This document shows positions 6,376 to 13,040 of a stretch of DNA of 14,662 nt, piece by piece. Below the pieces are notes generated by a model that did no database searches, was not told where the DNA came from, and worked only from the letters and a program-made list of their open reading frames with translations. The translations under genes were made by a program, and so were the position numbers. The stretch comes from JAFGKM01 sp964403465 (GTDB taxonomy: Bacteria > Ratteibacteria > UBA8468 > B48-G9 > JAFGKM01): positions 1-14,662 of the forward strand of contig CAYOFY010000038.1 in assembly GCA_964403465.1 (NCBI GenBank), given 5' to 3'. How positions within the stretch are numbered: position 1 is the stretch's first letter; the number at the start of each line of letters is the position of its first letter.

Positions 6376-7971
6376 TCATTTTTCAACCTGGGTTATATTC
6401 ACGGGGTCAAGCGTGTATGTCTCAAGAAAACCCTGAAGACTTCTATGCCTCTCCGCCAGGCGGGCCAGCAGGTTGAAATCCTGCCTTCTCTTATCCCACC
6501 TTTCATACATGCTGCTCAGAAGCGGTTCAAGGAATGCGCTCGCCCTGGTAATTGCCTCGGCCGGATTATCCATGTTTTCCAGTATGATTTCCGGGCCCTG
6601 GACTATCCTCTCAAGAGATTCGTTTTTCAAATCAGGGTGCTTTCTCAGGAGTTCCAGGGCATCCCGTATGCTCTTGCCGGGCTGCATGCCGGCAATCATG
6701 CGGTCGGCGGTAACGTCTCCGACCTTCGGCCAGAGCGTCAGGTACCGCATCCACGCTATGAGGTCATGGTGGCTCATCGCGCAGCGGACGAGACAGAGCA
6801 GGTCTTTCACGTGGGCGGATTGCAGGAAGCTCACACCGCCGATGAAGACATAGGGAATTCTTCTTGCTATGAGTTCTGCCTCCACCGCGCGTGCGCCGAA
6901 CCCGGTGCGCGAGATAACCATGTGCTCTTTCCATGCGGCGCCGTTCTCATGGCGCTCCAGCAAATCATTCGCTATCCACTCGGCCTCCGAGAGGTCGTCT
7001 TCAAATTCTATCAGCCGGGGTCTTATCCCCTTGCCCCGGCTTGCCCTCAGTTTCTTGTTGTACTTGAGGGGAGATTCGGCCAGCAGCCAGTTGGCAAGGT
7101 CAAGGATTTCCTGCGTGGAGCGGTAGTTTTCCTGCAGTTTCAGTACGGTTGAGTTCGGGCATCGTTCGGTAAAGGAATGGACGTTGCGGAAGTCCGCGCC
7201 CCGGAAGGCATATATGCTCTGCGCGTCGTCACCGACGCAAAAGAGTTTTGCCGGGTCGCGCAGGCCGTCCAGTATCAGCCACTGGAGCGGGTTGGTATCC
7301 TGCATCTCGTCAACAAGGATGTGGTCGTACCTTCTCCTCAGTTTTGCGCGTATCGCCGGGCTGGAATGCAGCACTCTGGCAAACCTGAAAAGGATATCGT
7401 CAAAGTCAAGGTAATTGCATGCTTTTTTGCGGCGGTCGTAGTCCTCAAAGACCTTTATTATCCTGCCGATGGTCTTTTCGTCATATTCCGTGAATTTCTT
7501 CAGGTAACCCTGGCGGGACTGGTTGGTGTTGCGCGCATAGGAATAGAGGTCTGTCAGGGGGCCCGCTTTCGGGAAGACCTCCTTCTTCTCCACGTACCTT
7601 GCCCTTGCAAGCCGCATCAGTTGTTCCTGGTCATCGCGGTCTATCACGGTCGCGCCCGCGATATTGAAGTCTTTCTGCATCCTGCGCATGGTCATCAGGC
7701 AGTAGTGGTGGAACGTCCCGGAGATTATGTTGTCTGCGGATTTGCCGACCATCTTCCTGAGCCGGTCGGTCATCTCCCTTGCCGCGCGGCGGGTGAAGGT
7801 GAGAAGGAGTATGCGTCTGGGGTCAACGCCGTTTTCTATGAGGTGGGCGATGCGGTGTATGATGGTCTTTGTTTTGCCTGTTCCTGCGCCGGCAAGAACC
7901 AGCGCGTGGCCCCCCGCGTGCTTAACCGCGGCCTCCTGCTCCCTGTTCAGTCTTCCGTCCGAGAAAGTCAT
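6376..7971 (-). CDS. UvrD/Rep-family (SF1A) DNA helicase, interrupted before motif V
   Basis: A 531-residue segment with the early motifs of a 3'-to-5' superfamily 1 DNA helicase. These are a Q-motif-like LNREQEAAV (8-16), Walker A AGAGTGKT (27-34), LTFTRRAAREM (58-67), Walker B DEMQD (221-225), GDDAQSIYAFRGA (247-259) and LQENYRS (279-285). Motifs V and VI follow a single in-frame TGA at 6378-6376. As read conventionally the product is truncated and should be inactive as a helicase. Either the gene is freshly inactivated, the stop is read through, or the base is an assembly error. The gene is divergent from lexA across a 99-base gap, suggesting a repair role and possible shared SOS control. 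No ribosome site precedes the ATG, which lies just after a plausible -10 box. Confidence 0.88.
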   Translation of the reverse strand: MTFSDGRLNREQEAAVKHAGGHALVLAGAGTGKTKTIIHRIAHLIENGVDPRRILLLTFTRRAAREMTDRLRKMVGKSADNIISGTFHHYCLMTMRRMQKDFNIAGATVIDRDDQEQLMRLARARYVEKKEVFPKAGPLTDLYSYARNTNQSRQGYLKKFTEYDEKTIGRIIKVFEDYDRRKKACNYLDFDDILFRFARVLHSSPAIRAKLRRRYDHILVDEMQDTNPLQWLILDGLRDPAKLFCVGDDAQSIYAFRGADFRNVHSFTERCPNSTVLKLQENYRSTQEILDLANWLLAESPLKYNKKLRASRGKGIRPRLIEFEDDLSEAEWIANDLLERHENGAAWKEHMVISRTGFGARAVEAELIARRIPYVFIGGVSFLQSAHVKDLLCLVRCAMSHHDLIAWMRYLTLWPKVGDVTADRMIAGMQPGKSIRDALELLRKHPDLKNESLERIVQGPEIILENMDNPAEAITRASAFLEPLLSSMYERWDKRRQDFNLLARLAERHRSLQGFLETYTLDPVNITQVEK

Positions 7972-7977
7972 GGTATA

Positions 7978-8007
7978 AGTTTACCGTTTACGGATATTGC
8001 AGGTCAA
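7978..8007 (-). promoter_or_regulatory. Possible leaderless promoter of the helicase gene
   Basis: On the minus strand, TTGACC (8002-8007) and TAAACT (7978-7983) are 18 bp apart. The -10 box ends six bases before the ATG at 7971, which would place the transcription start at or next to the start codon. The absence of any ribosome site upstream fits a leaderless message. Two mismatches in the -10 box keep this tentative. Confidence 0.35.
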
Positions 8008-8020
8008 TGGATCTTTTCTC

Positions 8021-8049
8021 TTGACAACCACACATTTGTGCGGTATAGT
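8021..8049 (+). promoter_or_regulatory. Consensus sigma-70 promoter of lexA
   Basis: A perfect TTGACA (8021-8026) and TATAGT (8044-8049) with ideal 17-bp spacing. The inferred start near 8056 gives a leader of about 15 bases containing the AGGGAGGA ribosome site (8056-8063), seven bases before the GTG at 8071. Confidence 0.8.
8028..8043. promoter_or_regulatory. Candidate LexA operator (SOS box)
   Basis: CCACAC-ATTT-GTGCGG is an imperfect palindrome: the half-sites match at five of six positions around a four-base centre. It fills 16 of the 17 bases between the -35 and -10 boxes of lexA, where a repressor would block RNA polymerase. Autoregulation of lexA is the rule in bacteria. The motif matches neither the E. 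coli CTGT-N8-ACAG box nor the Gram-positive GAAC-N4-GTTC box, so it would be a lineage-specific operator. Confidence 0.55.
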
Positions 8050-8070
8050 CATATCAGGGAGGAAAAAAAC

Positions 8071-8664
8071 GTGGAATTAACCGAAAGGCAGAAAGATATA
8101 TTGAGATATATTGAGAAAACGGTCAGGGAAAAGGGTTTCCCCCCGACAATCCGGGAGATAGGAAAAAGATTTTCATTTTCTTCCACCGGCAGTGTCAGGG
8201 ACCACCTGAGGGCCCTGGTCAACAAGAAATACATAGAGTGTGTGCCCGGGGTATCGCGCGGGATAAGGTTGTTGAGGGGTACATTATATCCATCAATCCC
8301 CGTTGCCGGAAGGATTATAGCGGGCGAACCGGAACTTGCGCTGGAGAACATTGAAGGCGAGATACGGGCTGATGAGAAACTCGCCGGTGACGGGAGAAGT
8401 TTTGCGTTGAAGGTGAAGGGAGACAGTATGGTTGATGCCGGCATCCGCGAGGGCGACTACGTGGTTGTGCGGCCCCAGAGCGCCTGCGAGCAGGGCGAGA
8501 TTGTTATTGCCCTGATAGGAGAGGAAGCCACGGTAAAGAGGTTCGGGCGAAGGGGCAGGACTCTTATCCTGGAGCCGGCCAATGCTGCTTATAAACCGAT
8601 AGTCGTTGACGACAGGGTGAAAATCGTCGGCAAGGTGGTGGGGCTTATCAGGTACTACCGCTGA
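8071..8664 (+). CDS. lexA: LexA SOS repressor / self-cleaving S24 protease
   Basis: A 197-residue LexA of normal length. The N-terminal winged helix (about 1-68) includes LTERQKDIL and PPTIREIG followed by a recognition helix near SSTGSVRDHL (37-46). The C-terminal S24 domain has the self-cleavage bond A79-G80 in PVAGRI, catalytic S119 in GDSMVDAGI and catalytic K156 in ATVKRF. All elements needed for RecA-stimulated autocleavage are therefore present. The frame is open far upstream, but the GTG at 8071 is chosen because the protein begins MELTERQ as LexA proteins do and an AGGGAGGA site lies seven bases before it. It represses SOS genes and, through the palindrome in its promoter, probably itself. 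It heads a cluster with the DUF6504-like, DNA polymerase and DUF72 genes. Confidence 0.96.
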   Translation: MELTERQKDILRYIEKTVREKGFPPTIREIGKRFSFSSTGSVRDHLRALVNKKYIECVPGVSRGIRLLRGTLYPSIPVAGRIIAGEPELALENIEGEIRADEKLAGDGRSFALKVKGDSMVDAGIREGDYVVVRPQSACEQGEIVIALIGEEATVKRFGRRGRTLILEPANAAYKPIVVDDRVKIVGKVVGLIRYYR

Positions 8665-8681
8665 GAAAGGAAAATCTCAAG

Positions 8682-8930
8682 ATGATGGAAGATATTCTGG
8701 AAGAGGTTGAGGTGGGGGCGGTATTCGTCAGGGACAGGATAAAACCAGGGTGGTTTATATGGAAGAACAGGAAGTATTCCGTTGAAAAGGTAAGTTATGC
8801 CTGGCATGACAACAGCGGCGAGGAACTGATTTGTTACTTTTCGGTGGTGGCAGGCGCAAACCTGTACGAACTGTCCTTCTATACGAAAAAACTGAAGTGG
8901 ATGCTGGAGCGCATCTATGTTGAGGGTTAA
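8682..8930 (+). CDS. DUF6504-like small protein linked to the Y-family polymerase
   Basis: An 82-residue soluble protein that resembles the DUF6504 family. WFIWKNRKYSVEKV (25-38) matches the family's P-x-x-F-x-W-R-G-R-x-Y-x-V-x-x-V pattern, followed by YELSFYTKKLKWML (66-79). Members in other bacteria are often encoded beside dinB-type polymerases and have no established function. Here it lies 17 bases after lexA and two bases before the polymerase gene, which supports an SOS accessory role, perhaps as a polymerase partner (inference). An AAAGGA site precedes the ATG pair at 8682/8685. The assignment rests on recalled family patterns, not a search. Confidence 0.75.
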   Translation: MMEDILEEVEVGAVFVRDRIKPGWFIWKNRKYSVEKVSYAWHDNSGEELICYFSVVAGANLYELSFYTKKLKWMLERIYVEG

Positions 8931-8932
8931 AC

Positions 8933-10156
8933 ATGGAAAGGGTTATTCTGCATGTGGATATGGATGCATACTTTGCCTCGGTTGAGGAGAAGAGCAATCC
9001 CTTCCTGAAGGATAAGCCCGTGATAGTATCCGGGGACCCCGATACGCGGACCACCGTCGCAACGGCAAACTACATGGCGAGGGAATACGGCATAAAGTCA
9101 GGGATGCCGTTGAAACAGGCGTTGAGGTTATGCCCCAGGGCTGAGATAGTGGTGGGTAATTCCGCCAAGTACATGAGCACCACTTCCCGGCTCCTTGAGA
9201 TATTCAGAGAATTCACGCCGTGGGTTGAATGCTATTCCATAGACGAGGCCTTCCTGGATATAACCGGCACCATGGGGCTTTTCGGCGGCGCGATGGAGAC
9301 GGCCAGGGGGATAAAGGAAAGGGTAAGGACTGAACTGGGGCTGACCTGCTCCGTCGGCGTGGCGCCGAATAAACTCCTGGCAAAACTTGCCAGCGACCGG
9401 GTAAAGCCTGACGGCCTGACCGTGATAAAAAGAGAGGATGTACCGGAGCTGCTCAGGAATTTGCCCGTGGAAAAACTCTGGGGCATCGGGGAAAAACTCG
9501 CTGTTAAGTTAAACTCCATCGGCATAAGAACCTGCCGGGACCTGGCTGAATATCCGGAGGAAAAATTAACCGCCATCTTCGGTATACAGGGGCATATCCT
9601 TCACTGCATGGGCAGTGGGGAATATTCGTCCGAGGTAAAACTTTTCTGCCATGAGCAGGAATATAAGTCCATGGGGCATTCCTATACCCTTTTCCGCGAT
9701 ACATCCGACCCTCTCCTGGTGCAGTCCACCCTTTACAGGTTGTGCGAACAGGTCGGACGGAGACTGAGGAGAGATGCGTACCGGGGCAGGACAGTAACTC
9801 TTATCGTGAGATTTTCCGATTTCCGGACGCTGGTGCGGCAGAAAAGCATGCAGAGCCATACCGATGACGGAGATACCATATACCGTGTTGCGCTTTCCAT
9901 CATGGAAACGTTCCGGGTGAAAAAGCGGGTGCGGCTTGTGGGGGTGAGCGTTTCGGGCCTTATCAGGGGGCAGCAGTATCCGCCCATGTTTGAAAATGAC
10001 AGGAAGAGAAAGGATTTGCTGTCTGCCACGGACAGGATAAACGATAAATTCGGGGAGTTCACCGTTTCACCGGGGCTTGTTCTCATGGAAAAGGTTCTGG
10101 CCAGGGAGCGTTCATCCTGCCACGGGTTTATTTTGAAGAAAGGAGTGGTAAAATAA
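8933..10156 (+). CDS. dinB: Y-family translesion DNA polymerase (Pol IV / DinB type)
   Basis: A 407-residue error-prone polymerase. Palm catalytic residues are D9 in HVDMDAYF and D104-E105 in YSIDEAFLD. The aromatic F14 lies at the steric-gate position. Conserved stretches TVATANYMAREYGIKSGMP (41-59) and CSVGVAPNKLLAKLAS define the fingers and palm. A helix-hairpin-helix thumb segment (LWGIGEKLAVKL) and a little-finger domain complete the normal architecture. I do not see a clear C-terminal beta-clamp motif of the QLxLF kind; the tail ends in CHGFILKKGVVK. The start is two bases after the DUF6504-like stop, with GAGGG as ribosome site, so the two are cotranscribed behind lexA. It is expected to insert nucleotides opposite damaged bases when LexA is cleaved. 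Confidence 0.95.
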   Translation: MERVILHVDMDAYFASVEEKSNPFLKDKPVIVSGDPDTRTTVATANYMAREYGIKSGMPLKQALRLCPRAEIVVGNSAKYMSTTSRLLEIFREFTPWVECYSIDEAFLDITGTMGLFGGAMETARGIKERVRTELGLTCSVGVAPNKLLAKLASDRVKPDGLTVIKREDVPELLRNLPVEKLWGIGEKLAVKLNSIGIRTCRDLAEYPEEKLTAIFGIQGHILHCMGSGEYSSEVKLFCHEQEYKSMGHSYTLFRDTSDPLLVQSTLYRLCEQVGRRLRRDAYRGRTVTLIVRFSDFRTLVRQKSMQSHTDDGDTIYRVALSIMETFRVKKRVRLVGVSVSGLIRGQQYPPMFENDRKRKDLLSATDRINDKFGEFTVSPGLVLMEKVLARERSSCHGFILKKGVVK

Positions 10157-10160
10157 GAAT

Positions 10161-10994
10161 ATGGTAAAGATAGGTACCTCGGGCTTCTCCTTTCCGGACT
10201 GGAGGGGGACGGTATATCCCGGACGGCTGCCCGCGAGGGATATGCTTTCCTACTATGCCGGGGAGTTGAAGTTTGATACCGTGGAGATAAATTCAACCTA
10301 CTACGCCATACCGAAACCCGGGAACATGGAGGCCATGGCAGACAAGACGCCGGACGGGTTTGAGTTCGCGGTAAAGGCGTACAGGGGGATGACGCACGAC
10401 CCGTTTGACAGCCGGCTGGAAGAGAAACCGTCGGAAGGGCAGGTTGAAGAATACTTCCGGCTTTTCAGCCAGGCCGTGGAGCCGCTGAGAGTGCGCAACA
10501 AACTCGGTGCTGTTCTGCTGCAATTCCCGGTTTTCTTCTATCCCGCGGCAAGAAGCAGGGAGTATATGCTCAGGTCAAAAGAACTGCTTAAGGATTTGCC
10601 GCTGGTGGTGGAATTCAGAAACAATGGCTGGGCAAACAGTGAAACATTGGCGTTCCTGAAGGACAGCGGTCTTGGCTACTGCGCGGTGGACGAGCCGAAA
10701 CTTCCGCGGCTCATGCCTTTTGTCGGCGAGGTGACATCCCGCAACGGATATATCAGGTTCCACGGCCGCAATAAAAACTGGTTCAATGCGCCTGTTTCGG
10801 AGAGGTACGACTATCTGTATACGGAAGAAGAACTGGAGGAGTTTGTGCCGGAGGTGAAGAAGATGAACAGCGTGGCGGAGAAACTGTTTATCTACTTCAA
10901 TAACTGCCATGCCGGGTCAGCTGCGAAAAACGCTAAAATGTTCCGACAGATGCTGGGACTTGGAACCGGTATGGCCGATAACCTTTTTGAATAG
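10161..10994 (+). CDS. DUF72 (YecE-like) protein
   Basis: A 277-residue protein of the DUF72 family, a TIM-barrel fold of unknown biochemical function. The family marks are IGTSGFSFPDWRGTVYPG (4-21), VEINSTYYAIP (41-51), FEFAVKAYRGMTH (67-79), LLQFPVFF, VVEFRNNGW, GYIRFHGRN and YFNNCHAGSAAKNA near the C-terminus. It starts four bases after the polymerase stop and is the last gene of the lexA cluster. DUF72 genes occur near repair genes in several bacteria, and its place here suggests SOS co-expression. The role remains unknown. Confidence 0.92.
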   Translation: MVKIGTSGFSFPDWRGTVYPGRLPARDMLSYYAGELKFDTVEINSTYYAIPKPGNMEAMADKTPDGFEFAVKAYRGMTHDPFDSRLEEKPSEGQVEEYFRLFSQAVEPLRVRNKLGAVLLQFPVFFYPAARSREYMLRSKELLKDLPLVVEFRNNGWANSETLAFLKDSGLGYCAVDEPKLPRLMPFVGEVTSRNGYIRFHGRNKNWFNAPVSERYDYLYTEEELEEFVPEVKKMNSVAEKLFIYFNNCHAGSAAKNAKMFRQMLGLGTGMADNLFE

Positions 10995-11090
10995 CGGACC
11001 AACGTTGCGAGAATACCCGGGACATAGGAGAACCGCAGGTTGACTTTGATGGCAGCGCCATAGGATTAGAAAACATATATCCTTCCTACG

Positions 11091-11119
11091 TTGACACCCT
11101 GTTTTTTATATGCTTTATT
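11091..11119 (+). promoter_or_regulatory. Promoter with extended -10 for the adenosine-specific kinase gene
   Basis: TTGACA (11091-11096) is followed after 17 bp by TTTATT (11114-11119), preceded by TG one base away (11111-11112), an extended -10. A strong AAGGAGGGG ribosome site follows at 11180-11188, six bases before the ATG. The rest of the 200-base gap after the DUF72 gene shows only a small ATGGC-AGC-GCCAT hairpin and no T-run terminator. Confidence 0.5.
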
Positions 11120-11194
11120 ATAAGCGGGAAGTGTCCGGAAGGATGCTTATCTCCTGCTGTGTGGAGTTGAAAACGAAGAAAGGAGGGGTCTTAT

Positions 11195-11680
11195 ATGGAA
11201 CTGATGACAGTGAGTATTGAAAAGCCGGAAGCGACCAATTTTATTCTTGGCCAGACGCACTTCATCAAGTCTGTTGAGGATATCCACGAAGCCCTGGTTG
11301 CTTCCGTGCCGGATATCAAGTTCGGCCTGGCATTCTGCGAAGCATCCGGCAAATGCCTGATACGATGGTCCGGCACAGATTCTTCCATGATTGAACTTGC
11401 CCGGAATAACGCGAGAGCAATTGGAGCGGGTCATTGTTTCATTGTTTTCCTGGGAGAGGGCTTCTATCCCCTGAATGTATTGAACGCAATCAAGATGGTG
11501 CCGGAGGTATGCCGTATTTTCTGCGCCACAGCCAACCCGACAGAAGTAGTTCTTGTTGAAACAGAGCAGGGACGGGGTATCCTGGGCGTGGTGGACGGGT
11601 TTCACGTCAGGGGTATTGAAGACGATGATGAAATCAAGTGGCGAAAGAATCTATTGCGGCAGATTGGCTACAAGCTTTGA
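11195..11680 (+). CDS. Adenosine-specific kinase family protein (PF04008 type)
   Basis: A 161-residue protein that matches the full length of the small adenosine-specific kinase family known from Pyrobaculum PAE2307 and found in archaea and some bacteria. Recognisable segments are GQTHFIKSVEDIHEAL (19-34), KFGLAFCEASGKCLIR (42-57), AGHCFIVFLGEGFYP, and the C-terminal CRIFCATANPTEVV and GRGILGVVDG. There is no P-loop, as is normal for this family. The assigned reaction, phosphorylation of adenosine to AMP, rests on early structural work and is not well established. It has a strong ribosome site and its own promoter, and is followed 98 bases later by a nitroreductase. Confidence 0.88.
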   Translation: MELMTVSIEKPEATNFILGQTHFIKSVEDIHEALVASVPDIKFGLAFCEASGKCLIRWSGTDSSMIELARNNARAIGAGHCFIVFLGEGFYPLNVLNAIKMVPEVCRIFCATANPTEVVLVETEQGRGILGVVDGFHVRGIEDDDEIKWRKNLLRQIGYKL

Positions 11681-11778
11681 TTTCCGGGATGCGCCCTCAC
11701 TGTGATGGAGGTATAATAACTCAGTGAAGTGACGGGAAGAAAAGTCGGCATCAGGGATGGGCAGAGAAAGGGAGGAAA

Positions 11779-12291
11779 ATGAATGTTTATGAGGCAGTAA
11801 GAGCCCGGAGGAGTGTACGCACCTACCAGGATAAGCCGGTTCCGCAAGAAGTCTTAACCCGTATCATGGATGCTGCCAGAATGGCTCCATCGGGAGGGAA
11901 TAGACAACCATGGAAGTTCGTGGTTGTCACGGATATCGGAACCCGCAGGAAACTGGCAGAGGCGGCCAACAACCAGTATTTTGTGGGCGAGGCTCCGGTA
12001 GTGATAGCAGGGGTTGGACTCAATCCAGGAAGAACCATGTCATGTGGTATTCCCGGTGATCCTGTGGACCTTGCCATCGCCATGGACCATATCACCCTGG
12101 CGGCAACTGAAGAAGGATTGGGAACTTGCTGGATAGGTGCTTTTTCTCAAGAGAAAGTCTGTCAAATCCTTGAAATTCCCGCTACCTTCAAAGTTATTGA
12201 GCTTCTTGTTCTCGGGTATCCGGCAGATACGCCGCGCAGCAAGTCACGAAAATCCCTGAAAGAAATCGTTTGTCATGGGAAGTTTTCATAG
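11779..12291 (+). CDS. Nitroreductase-family flavoprotein
   Basis: A 170-residue FMN-binding oxidoreductase of the nitroreductase fold. The N-terminal RRSVRTY (10-16) supplies phosphate-binding arginines. APSGGNRQPWKF (36-47), GLGTCWIGAF (113-122) and LGYPAD (145-150) are the usual flavin- and dimer-contact segments. At 170 residues it belongs to the short subgroup. Members reduce nitroaromatics, quinones or flavins, or act in cofactor and dehalogenation chemistry, and the substrate cannot be read here. GGGAGG lies just before the ATG. A TATAAT-like box at 11712-11717 sits inside a TCACTG/CAGTGA dyad, without a recognisable -35. Confidence 0.92.
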   Translation: MNVYEAVRARRSVRTYQDKPVPQEVLTRIMDAARMAPSGGNRQPWKFVVVTDIGTRRKLAEAANNQYFVGEAPVVIAGVGLNPGRTMSCGIPGDPVDLAIAMDHITLAATEEGLGTCWIGAFSQEKVCQILEIPATFKVIELLVLGYPADTPRSKSRKSLKEIVCHGKFS

Positions 12292-12373
12292 TATTCGCTT
12301 TTGCCGTTTCTTATGATGGGAGAAGGAGGATCTGAAAGCAACAGGAAAGACAGGAAGAATACAATTATCCATA

Positions 12374-12889
12374 ATGGAAAACATGAATCAGGATTTCAGA
12401 AGATTCTGCGCCATCGCGAAAAAGAACGGAGCAAAAGAATCAAAGGTCATTTCAGCAAGAACCATAGCTGTAGAACCATGGGTGCGGTGGAAATGCAGGT
12501 TCGGATGCGATGGCTACCAACAAACTCTCATGTGTCCGCCCTTTTCACCAACATTTGAGGAAACACGCAAAATGATTGCTTCCTACACGAAAGCGATTCT
12601 TATCCACGGGGATGAACATGCTGATATGACCCGCATAGCGGCAGCCGTTGAAAGAGAAATTTTTTTATCAGGATATTACAAAGCGTTTGGTTTTGGTTCC
12701 GGACCGTGCCGTCTGTGCAGGACCTGCGATGTTGACGGTTCCTGCAAACATCCCTATCAGGCCAGACCTTCAATGGAGTCGTGCGGAATAGACGTATTCA
12801 AAACCGCGAGAAAAAACGGGTTCAAGATAGAGGTGGTGAAGAATTACGATTGTCAGGCAAACTACTTCGGACTCGTTCTAATAGAATAG
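12374..12889 (+). CDS. DUF2284 predicted metal-binding protein
   Basis: A 171-residue protein of the DUF2284 family, cysteine-rich and likely to bind an iron-sulfur cluster or zinc. Nine cysteines lie in family-like positions: C41 and C45 in CRFGC, C54 in MCPPFSP, C112, C115 and C118 in CRLCRTC, then C124, C137 and C160. The CxxCxxC-x5-C run with a later proline recalls a ferredoxin-like cluster site. The ATG at 12374 has only a distant AGGAAG, and the ATG at 12383 is an alternative. An upstream in-frame TGA at 12314-12316 limits the N-terminus. Placed 82 bases after the nitroreductase on the same strand, it could join it in a redox pathway, but this is only neighbourhood inference. Confidence 0.9.
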   Translation: MENMNQDFRRFCAIAKKNGAKESKVISARTIAVEPWVRWKCRFGCDGYQQTLMCPPFSPTFEETRKMIASYTKAILIHGDEHADMTRIAAAVEREIFLSGYYKAFGFGSGPCRLCRTCDVDGSCKHPYQARPSMESCGIDVFKTARKNGFKIEVVKNYDCQANYFGLVLIE

Positions 12890-13040
12890 CGCGGATATGA
12901 GGACAATTCGGCAGTCAAACTTGTAATCAAAGACTGACACGTCAGAAATTTTCATGACCATGACGGAGATTGAGGAGAAGGTGTATAAGAACACATCGGC
13001 GCCGATTACTCCTGGATGGGAGCGGGTATCTATTGTGGAT

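Noticed and set aside
7177..8070. Long open frame on the plus strand running into lexA
   Set aside because: It is antisense to the helicase gene, has no family-like sequence, and LexA has its own promoter and ribosome site just before 8071. The open frame is a shadow of the helicase coding region.
12934..12945. CTGAC-AC-GTCAG dyad between the convergent DUF2284 and ferritin-VIT1 genes
   Set aside because: The loop would be only two to four bases and the following T-run has only four T, so an intrinsic terminator is not supported.
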